DNA of 64,000 nt. Source: Frateuria terrea (GTDB lineage: Bacteria; Pseudomonadota; Gammaproteobacteria; Xanthomonadales; Rhodanobacteraceae). Positions 36,575-45,512 of this stretch are shown in pieces (position 1 is the stretch's first letter; every line of letters begins with the position of its first letter). A model generated the notes under the pieces. The model was given only the letters and a program-made list of their open reading frames with translations. It was not told the DNA's origin and did no database searches. Both the position numbers and the translations under genes were made by a program. The stretch covers positions 1-64,000 of the forward strand of contig NZ_FOXL01000004.1 of NCBI RefSeq assembly GCF_900115705.1, written 5' to 3'.

Positions 36575-37464
36575 GCATGCTCTACGCGTTGCCCGGCAAC
36601 GCGGCCTTTGCCCGGGCCGTGCGCCGGCATGCGGGCTGGCAGCGTGGCGAGCTGGAACTGCATCGCTTTCCCGACGGCGAGTCGCGTGTGCGGCTGGTGA
36701 CGCCGCCGCACGGCGCAGTGGCGCTGGCGTGCTCGCTGCACCGGCCCGATGCCAAGCTGTTCCCGCTGCTCGCCGCGGCGAACACCGCGCGGGAACTCGG
36801 CGCCACGCAGGTCGGGCTGCTCGCGCCTTACCTCGCCTACATGCGCCAGGACCAGCGGTTCCGTCCGGGCGAAGCGGTGTCGGCGCGGGTCATCGGCGGC
36901 TTGCTCGGTGGTGCCTTCGACTGGGTGGTGACGGTCGATCCACACCTGCACCGCATCCGCGACCTGGCGGACGTGTTCGCCTGCCGCACGGTTGTCGTCC
37001 GCACGGCGCCGGATCTGGCGGCATGGATTGGCGCGAACGTGCGCCTGCCCCTGCTGGTGGGTCCGGATGGGGAGAGCGCGCAATGGGTGCAGGCGGTGGC
37101 CGACCGGCTCGACGTGCCCTGCGTGGTGGCGCGCAAGCAGCGGCACGGCGATCGCGCCGTCAGCGTGCGGCTGCCGTCGCTGGCGCGCTGGCGTGGCCAC
37201 ACGCCGGTGCTGCTGGACGACATCATCGCCTCGGGACAGACCCTCATCGACACGGCCAGGGGCGTGCGCGAGCAACTGGTGCAACCGGCGCCCGTCGCGG
37301 TGGTCGTGCATGGACTGCTTGGCCGCAAGTCGCTCGATGCACTGCATGGTGCCGGGATCGCGCGACTGGTGACCACCAATACGGTGCCCGGCGAGGTGGC
37401 CGCCATCGACGTCAGCGCCCGCGTCGCCGAGGCGCTGTCGGCCATCGCCGGTAAGGTCCTCTAG
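36571..37464 (+). CDS. ribose-phosphate pyrophosphokinase family protein
   Basis: 297 residues, shorter than PrsA (about 315). Signatures: HRFPDGESRVRL, LLAPYLAYMRQDQRFRPGE, TVDPHLHR and the PRPP loop LLDDIIASGQTL. The ATG overlaps the phosphorylase stop (ATGA), so the products are made together. A paralogue of the housekeeping enzyme is likely. Its product PRPP or its by-product AMP would link directly to the phosphorylase. The stop codons of this gene and of convergent USP 7 share the palindrome CTAG. Confidence 0.88.
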   Translation: MSMLYALPGNAAFARAVRRHAGWQRGELELHRFPDGESRVRLVTPPHGAVALACSLHRPDAKLFPLLAAANTARELGATQVGLLAPYLAYMRQDQRFRPGEAVSARVIGGLLGGAFDWVVTVDPHLHRIRDLADVFACRTVVVRTAPDLAAWIGANVRLPLLVGPDGESAQWVQAVADRLDVPCVVARKQRHGDRAVSVRLPSLARWRGHTPVLLDDIIASGQTLIDTARGVREQLVQPAPVAVVVHGLLGRKSLDALHGAGIARLVTTNTVPGEVAAIDVSARVAEALSAIAGKVL

Positions 37465-37889
37465 CGCACCACCAGCACCGGCACGCGCGAATGGGCCAGC
37501 ACCTTCACCACCACCGAGCCGAGCACCAGGCTGAGCAGCGCGCCCCAGCCATGCGAGCCCATCGCCACCAGGTCGCACTTGAGGCGGGAGGCCAGCTGGA
37601 TGATCACCGAGGCCGGGTCGCCGATCTCGTGCATCTCGTCGAACAGCTGGTTGGCCCGGGCCAATGTGCGCCGGGCGGTGCGCAGGGCCGCACTCGCGTT
37701 GGTCGAATGGAACCGGCTCACGTCGTTCGCACTCAGGTAACGGGTCACCCCGGCGCTGAGCGCCGGATCCACGTGCAGCAGGACCAGCTGCGGGCGCCCC
37801 GCCACCGGCATGCCATTCCAGTGGCGGATGACGTAGCGGACGGCGCGATGGCTGCTCGGGCTCCCGTCGACAGGCAGCAGGATCTTCAT
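37461..37889 (-). CDS. single-domain universal stress protein (USP 7)
   Basis: 142 residues: KILLPVDGSPSSHRAV start, DLVAMGSHGWGALLSLVLGSVVVKVL near the end, matching the ATP-binding G-2x-G-9x-G-S pattern. ATG 37889 has AGGGA upstream. It follows USP 8 after 25 bp, giving a two-gene USP operon. It ends convergently with, and shares stop bases with, the PRPP-synthetase homologue. Confidence 0.92.
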   Translation of the reverse strand: MKILLPVDGSPSSHRAVRYVIRHWNGMPVAGRPQLVLLHVDPALSAGVTRYLSANDVSRFHSTNASAALRTARRTLARANQLFDEMHEIGDPASVIIQLASRLKCDLVAMGSHGWGALLSLVLGSVVVKVLAHSRVPVLVVR

Positions 37890-37914
37890 GATGGACGTCC
37901 CTTCATGACCGGGG

Positions 37915-38703
37915 CTAGGGCGCGAGCAGGAGCGGGACACGGCTGTGACGCAACGAGTGTCGCGTCGCACCGCCCAGCAGCCGCTCGCTGGTCCGCCGGC
38001 GGCCCCAGGCGCCCTGCACCAGCAGGTCGACGCACAGGCGGTCGGCTTCCTGGTGAATGGCTTCGCCCACGTCTGCCCTGGGCTTGAACGGCTGCCAATC
38101 GCATTGCACGTCCTGCCGGGCCAGCCATTCGCGCAGCGGGGCGGCGGTCTTGCCGGCGCCCTGCGTGCCATCCAGGACGGTCACCCGATGGGCCATGTGC
38201 AGCAGCGGCAGCGCCGCACGCGCGGCGCGGGCGGACGGGGCGCTGCCGTTCCAGGCCAGCAGCACGTGCCCGAGCGCCGGCCGGGCGATCCAGTCGTCCG
38301 GCACCACGATGATCGGGCAGCCGCCGTGGACCAGCGTCTCGGCGAGCCGGCGCGAGGCATCCTGCAGGCTGGCCGGCCATCCGGGCAGGCGCCCGATGAC
38401 GAGGTTCGCCAGGCTGGCACGCTCGGCCACGACCTTGCGGTAGACACCGCACACGACCTCCCAGCTACCGGCAACGGCGGCCTTCCGGCAGCGCGCCTGC
38501 CACCATGCGTCGTCGGCAAGCGCATCGCGCTCCTCGCTCGCCAGGACGCCGAGCGAGTCGGGCAGCGCCATGACCAGCGCATCCACCGGCACCACGCACA
38601 GCCCTGTCAGCCAGGCGCGCCACTGGCGGGCGAGGGAGAACGCATAGTCGATCAGCGGCGCCTCCCGCTCCGGTTCCGCCACGTTGACGATCAGCTCGGT
38701 CAT
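37915..38703 (-). CDS. tandem-domain universal stress protein (USP 8)
   Basis: 262 residues from ATG 38703 (MTELIVNVAEPER). A longer upstream reading to 38841 would place the start before the predicted promoter and is not favoured. The second half has [23 protein letters not shown] and QGAWGRRRTSERLLGGATRHSL. The N-terminal half groups with USP 1 and USP 6. First gene of the USP 8-USP 7 operon. Confidence 0.9.
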   Translation of the reverse strand: MTELIVNVAEPEREAPLIDYAFSLARQWRAWLTGLCVVPVDALVMALPDSLGVLASEERDALADDAWWQARCRKAAVAGSWEVVCGVYRKVVAERASLANLVIGRLPGWPASLQDASRRLAETLVHGGCPIIVVPDDWIARPALGHVLLAWNGSAPSARAARAALPLLHMAHRVTVLDGTQGAGKTAAPLREWLARQDVQCDWQPFKPRADVGEAIHQEADRLCVDLLVQGAWGRRRTSERLLGGATRHSLRHSRVPLLLAP

Positions 38704-38758
38704 GCCGCGCGCCCCTGCGGGATTCGTACGCAGCATGCGCGGCTGCGTAAGGCCGCAT

Positions 38759-38772
38759 TTGACCGGGATCAA
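38759..38772 (-). promoter_or_regulatory. FNR-type box for USP 8-USP 7
   Basis: TTGACCGGGATCAA, exact; CATGCT (38737-38732) after 21 nt on the minus strand. Confidence 0.75.
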
Positions 38773-38800
38773 GTTCAGATCACCTGGACGGATGCCCGAG

Positions 38801-39163
38801 TCAGCCCGACCGCGCGCCCCGCTTAATGGCGGCGGCCCCACGCCGCGAGGGCCGGCAGTAGGCGGCGTGCAGGACCTCGATCACCGCCCGTGCCGGTCCC
38901 GGCTCGAGTGCATAGTGGATCGACTGGGCCTCGCGCCGCGTGCGCACCAGGCCTTCCTCGCGCAGCCGCGCCAGGTGCTGCGACAGGGCTGACTGGCTCA
39001 GGTCCGGCAGGTCCTTGTGGATCTCGCCGACCGAACGCTCGCCTTCCACCAGCAGGCACAGCACCCGCAGGCGCTGTGGGTTGCCCAGTGCCTTGAGCAG
39101 GCGTGCAGCCTCGTCGGCTCGCTCGTGCATGGCGGAGAGATCGGGTCGCGGTTCGTTGGGCAT
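38801..39163 (-). CDS. ArsR-family repressor of the BigR/SqrR persulfide-sensing type
   Basis: 120 residues, winged helix. LKALGNPQRLRVLCLLVEGERSVGEI followed by QSALSQHLARLREEGLVRTRR is the ArsR core. Two cysteines, Cys36 in RVLCLL and Cys103 in AAYC, fall where BigR and SqrR carry the pair that forms an intramolecular persulfide/disulfide link. No metal-binding CxC is present in the recognition helix. It is divergent from the sulfide:quinone oxidoreductase operon, the typical target, with an AT-rich operator candidate between them. Confidence 0.88.
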   Translation of the reverse strand: MPNEPRPDLSAMHERADEAARLLKALGNPQRLRVLCLLVEGERSVGEIHKDLPDLSQSALSQHLARLREEGLVRTRREAQSIHYALEPGPARAVIEVLHAAYCRPSRRGAAAIKRGARSG

Positions 39164-39199
39164 GGCGGGGTCCGGTTCGCCTGGACTTTAGCAGGCTTG

Positions 39200-39236
39200 A
39201 ATATTAGCTGTACATAATATTAGTAATGACTAATAT
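39200..39236. promoter_or_regulatory. AT-rich operator candidate for the ArsR/BigR-type repressor
   Basis: AATATTAG occurs at 39200-39207 and 39216-39223 as direct repeats, and its inverted form CTAATAT at 39230-39236. The stretch is conspicuously AT-rich in GC-rich surroundings and sits between the repressor and the operon, next to the FNR-type boxes. Confidence 0.6.
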
Positions 39237-39239
39237 AAG

Positions 39240-39259
39240 TTGACCTTGATCAGGGTCAA
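39240..39259 (+). promoter_or_regulatory. two overlapping FNR-type boxes upstream of SQR
   Basis: TTGATCAGGGTCAA (39246-39259) is an exact match; TTGACCTTGATCAG (39240-39253) overlaps it with one mismatch. GAGCAT (39281-39286) lies 21 nt after the first. The box abuts the repressor operator, so activation and repression could compete. Confidence 0.72.
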
Positions 39260-39314
39260 CGGGCGCGACGCATGAAGCCGGAGCATGACCGGGCACTCCA
39301 CAGGAGCGACATCC

Positions 39315-40616
39315 ATGGCCAACATCATCGTCCTGGGCGCCGGTTTGGGTGGAACCGCCGCCGCCTACGAAATTCATGCCGCACTGGGCAGTGGGCACAC
39401 CGTCACCCTCGTCGGCGACGGGCCGCGCTTCAACTTCACGCCATCCAATCCCTGGCTGGCGCTGGGCACGCGCAAACGCGAGGACATCGGCTTCGAGCTC
39501 GCCGCACCGCTGGAGCGCCACGGCATCGGTTTCATCGACGTGCCGGCGCAGAAGGTGCTCGCGGCCGAGAGCCGGTTGCAGCTGCGCGACGGCCGGACGC
39601 TCGACTACGACTATCTGGTGGTCACCACTGGGCCGCGCCTGGCCTTCGACGAAGTGCCGGGGCTCGGGCCGGAGGGCCACACCCAGTCGATCTGCACCGC
39701 CGAGCATGCGCAGCTGGCATGGGAGGCCTACCAGAAGTTCCTCGGCAGCCCGGGTCCGGTGGTAGTCGGCGCGGCGCCGGGTGCAAGCTGTTTCGGGCCC
39801 GCCTACGAGTTCGCCATGCTGGTGGATGCCGACCTGCGCCGGCGCAGGCTGCGCGACCGCGTGCCGATCACCTACGTCACGCCCGAGCCGTACGCCGGCC
39901 ACATGGGGCTGGGTGGCGTAGGCGATTCGAAGACGTTGATGGAACACGAGTTCCGCCAGCGGGGCATTCGCTGGATCGCCAATGCCAAGGTGCTCGGCGC
40001 CGAGGCCGGCAAGCTCCGCCTGCAGGAGCTCGACGCCAGGGGCGAGCCCGAAGGCGAGAGCGAGCTGCCGTTCACCTACGCCATGCTGCTGCCGGCGTTC
40101 ACCGGCGTGGACGCGGTACGCGGCATCGAAGGATTGACCAACCCGCGCGGCTTCATCCTGATCGACGAGCACCAGCGCAACCCGCGCTTCCGCAACATCT
40201 TCGCCGCGGGCGTGTGCGTCGCGATCCCGCCCGTCGAGGTAACGCCGGTACCCACCGGCGCGCCCAAGACCGGTTTCATGATCGAGTCGATGGTTACCGC
40301 CATCGCGCACAACCTGCGCGAGGAGATCGCCGGTCGCCAGCCCGACGCCCGCGCGACCTGGAACGCGGTGTGCCTGGCCGACATGGGCGACACGGGAGCC
40401 GCGTTCGTAGCGCTGCCGCAGATCCCGCCGCGCAACGTCACCTGGGCGAAGGAGGGCAAGTGGGTGCACCTGGCCAAGCTCGCCTTCGAGAAGTACTACC
40501 TGCACAAGATCCGCAGCGGCAACACCGAGCCGGTGTACGAGAAGTACGTGCTCAAGCTGCTCGGCATCGAGCGGCTCAAGCCGCCCGTGAAGCATGCCCA
40601 GGGAGACCTGCCATGA
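39315..40616 (+). CDS. sqr: sulfide:quinone oxidoreductase
   Basis: 433 residues. FAD motif [14 protein letters not shown] at the N-terminus. Three cysteines, Cys127, Cys159 ([11 protein letters not shown]) and Cys353 ([11 protein letters not shown]), correspond to the three of the Acidithiobacillus-type enzyme, two of which form the catalytic polysulfide bridge. The C-terminus has [20 protein letters not shown] and a membrane-associating helix region. It oxidises sulfide to sulfane sulfur and passes electrons to quinone. First gene of a six-gene, mostly overlapping operon. Confidence 0.92.
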   Translation: MANIIVLGAGLGGTAAAYEIHAALGSGHTVTLVGDGPRFNFTPSNPWLALGTRKREDIGFELAAPLERHGIGFIDVPAQKVLAAESRLQLRDGRTLDYDYLVVTTGPRLAFDEVPGLGPEGHTQSICTAEHAQLAWEAYQKFLGSPGPVVVGAAPGASCFGPAYEFAMLVDADLRRRRLRDRVPITYVTPEPYAGHMGLGGVGDSKTLMEHEFRQRGIRWIANAKVLGAEAGKLRLQELDARGEPEGESELPFTYAMLLPAFTGVDAVRGIEGLTNPRGFILIDEHQRNPRFRNIFAAGVCVAIPPVEVTPVPTGAPKTGFMIESMVTAIAHNLREEIAGRQPDARATWNAVCLADMGDTGAAFVALPQIPPRNVTWAKEGKWVHLAKLAFEKYYLHKIRSGNTEPVYEKYVLKLLGIERLKPPVKHAQGDLP

Positions 40617-40825
40617 ACATCGATCGCATCGTCATGGCTTTCGCCGGGAGCATGGTGCTGCTCTCCCTCGCGCTGGGCTGGTGGGTGGCGCCGGCCTGGT
40701 TCTGGCTCGCCGCATTCGTCGGCGCCAACCTCCTGCAGTCGGCCTTCACCGGTTTCTGCCCGCTGGCACGGATCCTCGAGGCCATGGGCCTCGAACCTGG
40801 CTGCGCCTTTCCCGCCCGTCGCTGA
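40613..40825 (+). CDS. DUF2892 (YgaP-type membrane domain) protein
   Basis: 70 residues, two hydrophobic segments, [22 protein letters not shown] and [16 protein letters not shown]. This matches DUF2892, the membrane part of YgaP-like rhodanese proteins, with the conserved GFCP cysteine. Start overlaps the SQR stop (ATGA). Frequently found with sulfide-oxidation genes, probably handling sulfane sulfur at the membrane. Confidence 0.9.
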   Translation: MNIDRIVMAFAGSMVLLSLALGWWVAPAWFWLAAFVGANLLQSAFTGFCPLARILEAMGLEPGCAFPARR

Positions 40826-40837
40826 AGGACGTCTGCC

Positions 40838-41221
40838 GTGTACTACATCGTCGAATCCCGCAAGACTTTCGCGCAGGCCGCCGAAGACCTGGACGCGGCC
40901 GTGCGCCGCAACGGCTTCGGCGTGCTGCACGTGCATGACATCGGCGCCACGCTGCGCAGCAAGGGCGTGCCGTTCGAACGCGAGTGCAAGGTGTTCGAGA
41001 TCTGCAATCCGCGGCAGGCCGCCCAGGTCATGCAGGCGGACATGCGCCTGAACATGGCGCTGCCGTGCCGCATCTCGGTCTATACCGGAGGCGGGCAGAC
41101 CAGCATCGGCATGATCGAGCCGGACCACCTGCTGCGCATGCTGTCGGACGACCCCGTACTGCAGCCCATCGCCAACGAGGTCGAGACGCAGATGCGCCGG
41201 ATGATCGACGAGGCCCGCTGA
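40838..41221 (+). CDS. DUF302 protein
   Basis: 127 residues from GTG 40838. Contains the DUF302 core with FGVLHVHDIG and CKVFEICNPRQAAQVM; two Cys (in RECKVFEICN) and a third in LPCRISVY are conserved in relatives. Function unknown; members often accompany SQR and sulfur-transfer genes. The stop overlaps the start of the next gene by one base. Confidence 0.87.
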   Translation: MYYIVESRKTFAQAAEDLDAAVRRNGFGVLHVHDIGATLRSKGVPFERECKVFEICNPRQAAQVMQADMRLNMALPCRISVYTGGGQTSIGMIEPDHLLRMLSDDPVLQPIANEVETQMRRMIDEAR

Positions 41222-42291
41222 TGCGGTGCCATCGGCTGCCCGGGCTGGCGCTCGGCGTCGTGCTGCTGGCGGGGTGCTGTGGCAGCGAGGCGCCGCCCCC
41301 CCGCACAGCGGTGGCGATGGACCTCGACAGCCGTGTCGTGCGCCTGCAGGACGCTTCGCGCGAGCAGGCGTGGGATGGCGTGGTCGAGGCGGTCCACCAG
41401 GCCACCGTCTCGGCGCAGACGGCCGGGCGCGTGGTCGAGCTGCCCTACGACGTGAACGACACTGTGCCCCAAGGAGCGGTGATCGTGCGCTTCACCGACG
41501 TCGAGCAGAAATCCGCGCATACCCGCGCGCAGGCGCAGATCGCCGCCGCGCAGGCCGCCTATGACGAGGCCAACGCGTCGTACGCGCGCGTCGCAGCGAT
41601 CGCCGCGCGCGGCCTGGTCGCGCGCCAGCAGCTCGACCAGGAACGCGCGCGCCGCGACGCCGCCCTGGCCACGCTGCAGGCTGCCCAGGCGCAGATGCGC
41701 GAGGTCGGCCAGCAACTGGACTACACCGTGGTGCGTGCCCCCTACGCCGGCATCGTCACGCGGCGCTTCGTGCAGATCGGCGAATCGGTGCAGCCGGGGC
41801 AGCCGCTGATGGCCGGCGTGTCGCTCACGGACCTGCGCGTGACGGTGCAGGTGCCGCAGAGCGCGGTGGCGGCGATCCGGCGCCAGGACCATGCCGAGGT
41901 GCTGCTCGACGATGGCGCGCACCGCGTCGCCGCGACGCGGCTGACGGTGTTTCCCTATGCCGATCCCGACACGCACACCTTCAGCGTGCGGCTGGAGCTG
42001 CCGGGCGAGAACACCGGCCTGTATCCGGGCATGACGGTGAAGGTCGCCTTCGCCGTCGGCCGCGAGCGCCGTCTGCTGGTGCCGGCCTCCGCGCTGGTGC
42101 AGCGTGGCGAGCTGCAGGGCATCTACGTGCTGGGGCAGGGTGCGCCGCAGTTGCGCCAGGTGCGCACCGGAGCACGCTACGGCGCCGCCGTGGAAGTGAT
42201 CGCCGGACTGGACGACGGCGAGCGCATCGCGGTCGATCCGGCCGCGGCCGCGCGCTGGATCGGCGCGCATCGCGGCGAAGCGGCGCCATGA
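41221..42291 (+). CDS. RND efflux periplasmic adaptor (lipoprotein)
   Basis: 356 residues. Lipoprotein signal with lipobox LLAGC (Cys19). Barrel-sandwich hybrid split by an alpha hairpin (QIAAAQAAYDEANASYARVAAI), then VVRAPYAGIVTRRFVQIGE and beta-barrel PGMTVKVAF. It links the inner-membrane pump to an outer-membrane channel, no gene for which is seen here. Fully coupled within the sqr operon, suggesting export of a sulfur-related toxic compound; this is inference. Confidence 0.9.
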   Translation: MRCHRLPGLALGVVLLAGCCGSEAPPPRTAVAMDLDSRVVRLQDASREQAWDGVVEAVHQATVSAQTAGRVVELPYDVNDTVPQGAVIVRFTDVEQKSAHTRAQAQIAAAQAAYDEANASYARVAAIAARGLVARQQLDQERARRDAALATLQAAQAQMREVGQQLDYTVVRAPYAGIVTRRFVQIGESVQPGQPLMAGVSLTDLRVTVQVPQSAVAAIRRQDHAEVLLDDGAHRVAATRLTVFPYADPDTHTFSVRLELPGENTGLYPGMTVKVAFAVGRERRLLVPASALVQRGELQGIYVLGQGAPQLRQVRTGARYGAAVEVIAGLDDGERIAVDPAAAARWIGAHRGEAAP

Positions 42292-45200
42292 GCGGACCGG
42301 GCCTCGGTTTCTCCGGCCGCATCGCTCGCGCCTTCCAGGCTTCCCCGCTGACGCCGATCCTGGCGCTGGCCGCGCTGCTGCTGGGCCTGGCCGCCGCCAT
42401 CATCACGCCGCGCGAGGAAGAACCGCAGATCGACGTGACCATGGCCAACGTGATGGTGCCGTTCCCCGGCGCCGACGTGCGGGACGTGGAGAACCTGGTC
42501 GCCTTCCCGCTGGAGCAGAAGCTCTCGGAGATCGAAGGCATCAAGCACGTCTATTCGATCAGCCGGCCGGGCATGGCGGTGTTCACCGTCGAGTTCCAGG
42601 TCGGCGTGCCGCGCCAGAGCGCGATCGTGCGGCTGTACAACCAGGTGTTCCAGAACCAGGACTTCGTGCCGCCCGGACTGGGCGTCGGGCCGCCGCTGAT
42701 CCGCCCGATGGGCATCGACGACGTGCCGGTGATGGCGCTGACGCTGTGGAGCGATTCGCCGGCACAGAACCCGACGCGGCTGGGCGAGGTCGCCCATACG
42801 CTGGAGACCGAGCTCAAGCGCGTGGCCGGCACGCGCGACGTCTACACCATCGGCGCGCCGACGCGGGCGGTGGTGGTCGAGCTGGATGCGGCGCGGCTGG
42901 CCGCCTACGGCATGGCGGTGGGCGACCTCGCCGGGGCGCTCAAGGCCGCCAACGTCGTGGCCCAGGCCGGCGACCGCGTCGCGGGCGACCGCGACGTGCC
43001 CGTCACCGCGGGCACCTTCCTGGCCAACGCCGGGGACGTGGCCAACCTGGTGATCGGCCTGCGGCACGGCCAACCGGTGTTCCTGTCCGACGTGGCGCGC
43101 ATCCACGCCGGCGCCGACCTGCCCAGCCGCTACGCCTGGTTCGGCGCACCGGCAGGCAAGGGCGGCCCGGCCGGCAATGCGCCGGCGGTGACGATCGCGG
43201 TGGCCAAGAAACCCGGCAGCAACGCCGCCGACATCACCACCGCGATCGGTGCACGGCTCGCCGCGTTGCGCAACGTGGTGATCCCCGCCGACGTGCACGT
43301 CACGGTCACCCGCGACTACGGCCAGACCGCCACGAACAAGGCCGACAAGCTGATCCACAAGCTGATCTTCGCGACCGGGTCGGTGGTCCTGCTGGTGCTG
43401 TTCGCGCTGGGCTGGCGCGAGGCGATCGTGGTGGGCAGCGCGGTGGTCATCACCCTGATGCTCACTCTGTTCGCCTCGTGGGCGATGGGCTTCACCATCA
43501 ACCGCGTGTCGCTGTTCGCGCTGATCTTCTCGATCGGCATCCTGGTCGACGATGCGATCGTGGTGGTGGAGAACATCCACCGGCACATGGCGCTGGGCGG
43601 GCGTACCTTGCGCGAGGCCATCCCCGAGGCGGTCGGCGAGGTGGGCGGCCCGACCATCCTGGCGACCTTCACCGTCATCGCCGCGCTGCTGCCGATGGCG
43701 TTCGTGTCCGGCCTGATGGGGCCCTACATGCGGCCGATCCCGATCAACGCCTCGGCGGGCATGCTGCTGTCGCTGGCGGTGGCGCTGATCGTCACCCCGT
43801 GGCTGGCGCTCAAGCTGCTGCGCCACCCTGCGCACGCGAAGGCAGGTCCGCACGTGCCCGCCGGGAGCCGTCTGCATCGCGCGTTCGACCGGGTGATGAC
43901 GCCGTTCATCGCGGGCGAGCGGGCCCGCCGCCGGCGGCGCCTGCTGTTCGCGGCGATGGGCGTGCTGGTGCTCGCCGCGGTCGCTCTGGTGGTAGTCAAG
44001 GCGGTGATCCTCAAGATGCTGCCGTTCGACAACAAGTCGGAGTTCCAGGTGGTGGTCGACATGCCCGAGGGCAGCACGCTGGAGCGCACCAACCGCGTGC
44101 TCGGCGAGCTGGCCCAGGCGGTGTCGACGCTGCCGGAGATCGCCAACTGGCAGGGCTACGCCGGCACGGCTGCGCCGATCACCTTCAACGGGCTGGTGCG
44201 CCAGTACTACCTGCGCAGCGGGCCGGACGTGGGCGACCTGCAGGTCAACCTGGTGGATAAGTCGCTGCGCCACCGGCAGAGCCACGCGATCGCGCTGGCG
44301 ATCCGCCCGACGCTGGCGGCGATCGGCTCGCGCTACGGCGCATCGGTGAAGATCGTCGAGGTGCCGCCCGGTCCGCCGGTACTCGCGCCCATCGTCGCGG
44401 AGGTCTACGGGCCCGACTACGACACGGTGCGCCGCACCGCGCTGGGCCTGGAGCGGCGCTTCAAGGCGAATCCCGACGTGGTGGACATCGACACCAGCGT
44501 CGAGGCCGCCGCCACGCGCGAGGTGATGGTGGTCGACCGCGAACGCGCCGCCCGCCTCGGGCTCGACCAGGCGGGCATCGCGCAGGCACTGCGCGCCGCG
44601 CTCTCGGGCGAGGACGCCACCTACCTGATGGACAGCCACGCCAGGTATGCGGTACCGGTGCGCCTGCGCCTGCCGGCCGGCGACCAGGCCTCGCTGCCGC
44701 AGCTGCTTGCCTTGCGCGTGCGCGCCCAGGGCGGGGCGCTGGTACCCTTGTCCGAGGTGGTGAGCGTGCGCCCGGCCGCCTGGGAGCAGGCGATCTACCA
44801 CAAGGACCTGCTGCCCTACGCCTTCGTTACCGGCGACGACGCGGGCGCCACCGACAGCCCGCTGTACGGCATGTTCAGCCTGGTCGGCGCGCTGCGCCAC
44901 GAGGACGTCGCCGGGGCACGCCTGCAGCAGCACTACATTGCGCAGCCGGAGGACGCCAGCGCGCCCTCGGTGAAATGGGACGGCGAGTGGCAGATCACCT
45001 ACGAGACCTTCCGCGACATGGGCCTGGCCTACTCGGTCGGCCTGCTGCTGATCTACCTGCTGGTGGTCGGCCAGTTCAAGAGCTACGTGGTGCCGCTGAT
45101 CATCATGGCGCCCATCCCGCTGACCGTGATCGGCGTGATGCCCGGGCACGCGCTGCTCGGCGCGCAGTACACCGCCACCTCCATGATCGGCATGATTGCG

Positions 45201-45512
45201 CTGGCCGGCATCATCGTGCGCAACTCGATCCTGCTGATCGACTTCATCAACCACGCGCTGGCCGCCGGCCGGCCGCTGGGCGAGGCGGTGGTCGAAGCGG
45301 CGGCGGTACGCGCCAAGCCGATCGCGCTGACCGGCGTGGCGGCGATGGTCGGCGGCTTCTTCATCATCGACGACCCGATCTTCCAGGGCCTGGCGGTATC
45401 GCTGATCTTCGGCATCATGGTCTCCACGGTGCTTACGCTGCTGGTCATTCCGCTGCTCTACTACGCATGGCTGGCGCACCGCGCGCCGGCATCCGAAGGA
45501 GACGCAACGTGA
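42288..45512 (+). CDS. RND efflux pump inner-membrane transporter
   Basis: 1074 residues, 12 membrane helices with two large periplasmic loops. Helix 4 carries the proton-relay acidic pair (IGILVDDAIVVVENIHRHM). FPGADVRDVENLVAFPLEQ near the N-terminus and GIIVRNSILLIDF near the C-terminus are typical of the HAE/AcrB superfamily. Start overlaps the adaptor stop by 4 bp. Substrate unknown; the sulfide-oxidation context is unusual for an RND pump. Confidence 0.93.
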   Translation: MSGPGLGFSGRIARAFQASPLTPILALAALLLGLAAAIITPREEEPQIDVTMANVMVPFPGADVRDVENLVAFPLEQKLSEIEGIKHVYSISRPGMAVFTVEFQVGVPRQSAIVRLYNQVFQNQDFVPPGLGVGPPLIRPMGIDDVPVMALTLWSDSPAQNPTRLGEVAHTLETELKRVAGTRDVYTIGAPTRAVVVELDAARLAAYGMAVGDLAGALKAANVVAQAGDRVAGDRDVPVTAGTFLANAGDVANLVIGLRHGQPVFLSDVARIHAGADLPSRYAWFGAPAGKGGPAGNAPAVTIAVAKKPGSNAADITTAIGARLAALRNVVIPADVHVTVTRDYGQTATNKADKLIHKLIFATGSVVLLVLFALGWREAIVVGSAVVITLMLTLFASWAMGFTINRVSLFALIFSIGILVDDAIVVVENIHRHMALGGRTLREAIPEAVGEVGGPTILATFTVIAALLPMAFVSGLMGPYMRPIPINASAGMLLSLAVALIVTPWLALKLLRHPAHAKAGPHVPAGSRLHRAFDRVMTPFIAGERARRRRRLLFAAMGVLVLAAVALVVVKAVILKMLPFDNKSEFQVVVDMPEGSTLERTNRVLGELAQAVSTLPEIANWQGYAGTAAPITFNGLVRQYYLRSGPDVGDLQVNLVDKSLRHRQSHAIALAIRPTLAAIGSRYGASVKIVEVPPGPPVLAPIVAEVYGPDYDTVRRTALGLERRFKANPDVVDIDTSVEAAATREVMVVDRERAARLGLDQAGIAQALRAALSGEDATYLMDSHARYAVPVRLRLPAGDQASLPQLLALRVRAQGGALVPLSEVVSVRPAAWEQAIYHKDLLPYAFVTGDDAGATDSPLYGMFSLVGALRHEDVAGARLQQHYIAQPEDASAPSVKWDGEWQITYETFRDMGLAYSVGLLLIYLLVVGQFKSYVVPLIIMAPIPLTVIGVMPGHALLGAQYTATSMIGMIALAGIIVRNSILLIDFINHALAAGRPLGEAVVEAAAVRAKPIALTGVAAMVGGFFIIDDPIFQGLAVSLIFGIMVSTVLTLLVIPLLYYAWLAHRAPASEGDAT

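Noticed and set aside
38703-38841. A longer N-terminus for USP 8
   Set aside because: It would start upstream of the FNR-type box and predicted -10, and the residues do not resemble a USP N-terminus.
42177-45479. An 1100-codon minus-strand frame across the RND pump
   Set aside because: Antisense shadow of the RND gene, rich in His, Arg, Gln and Asp, with no family signature.
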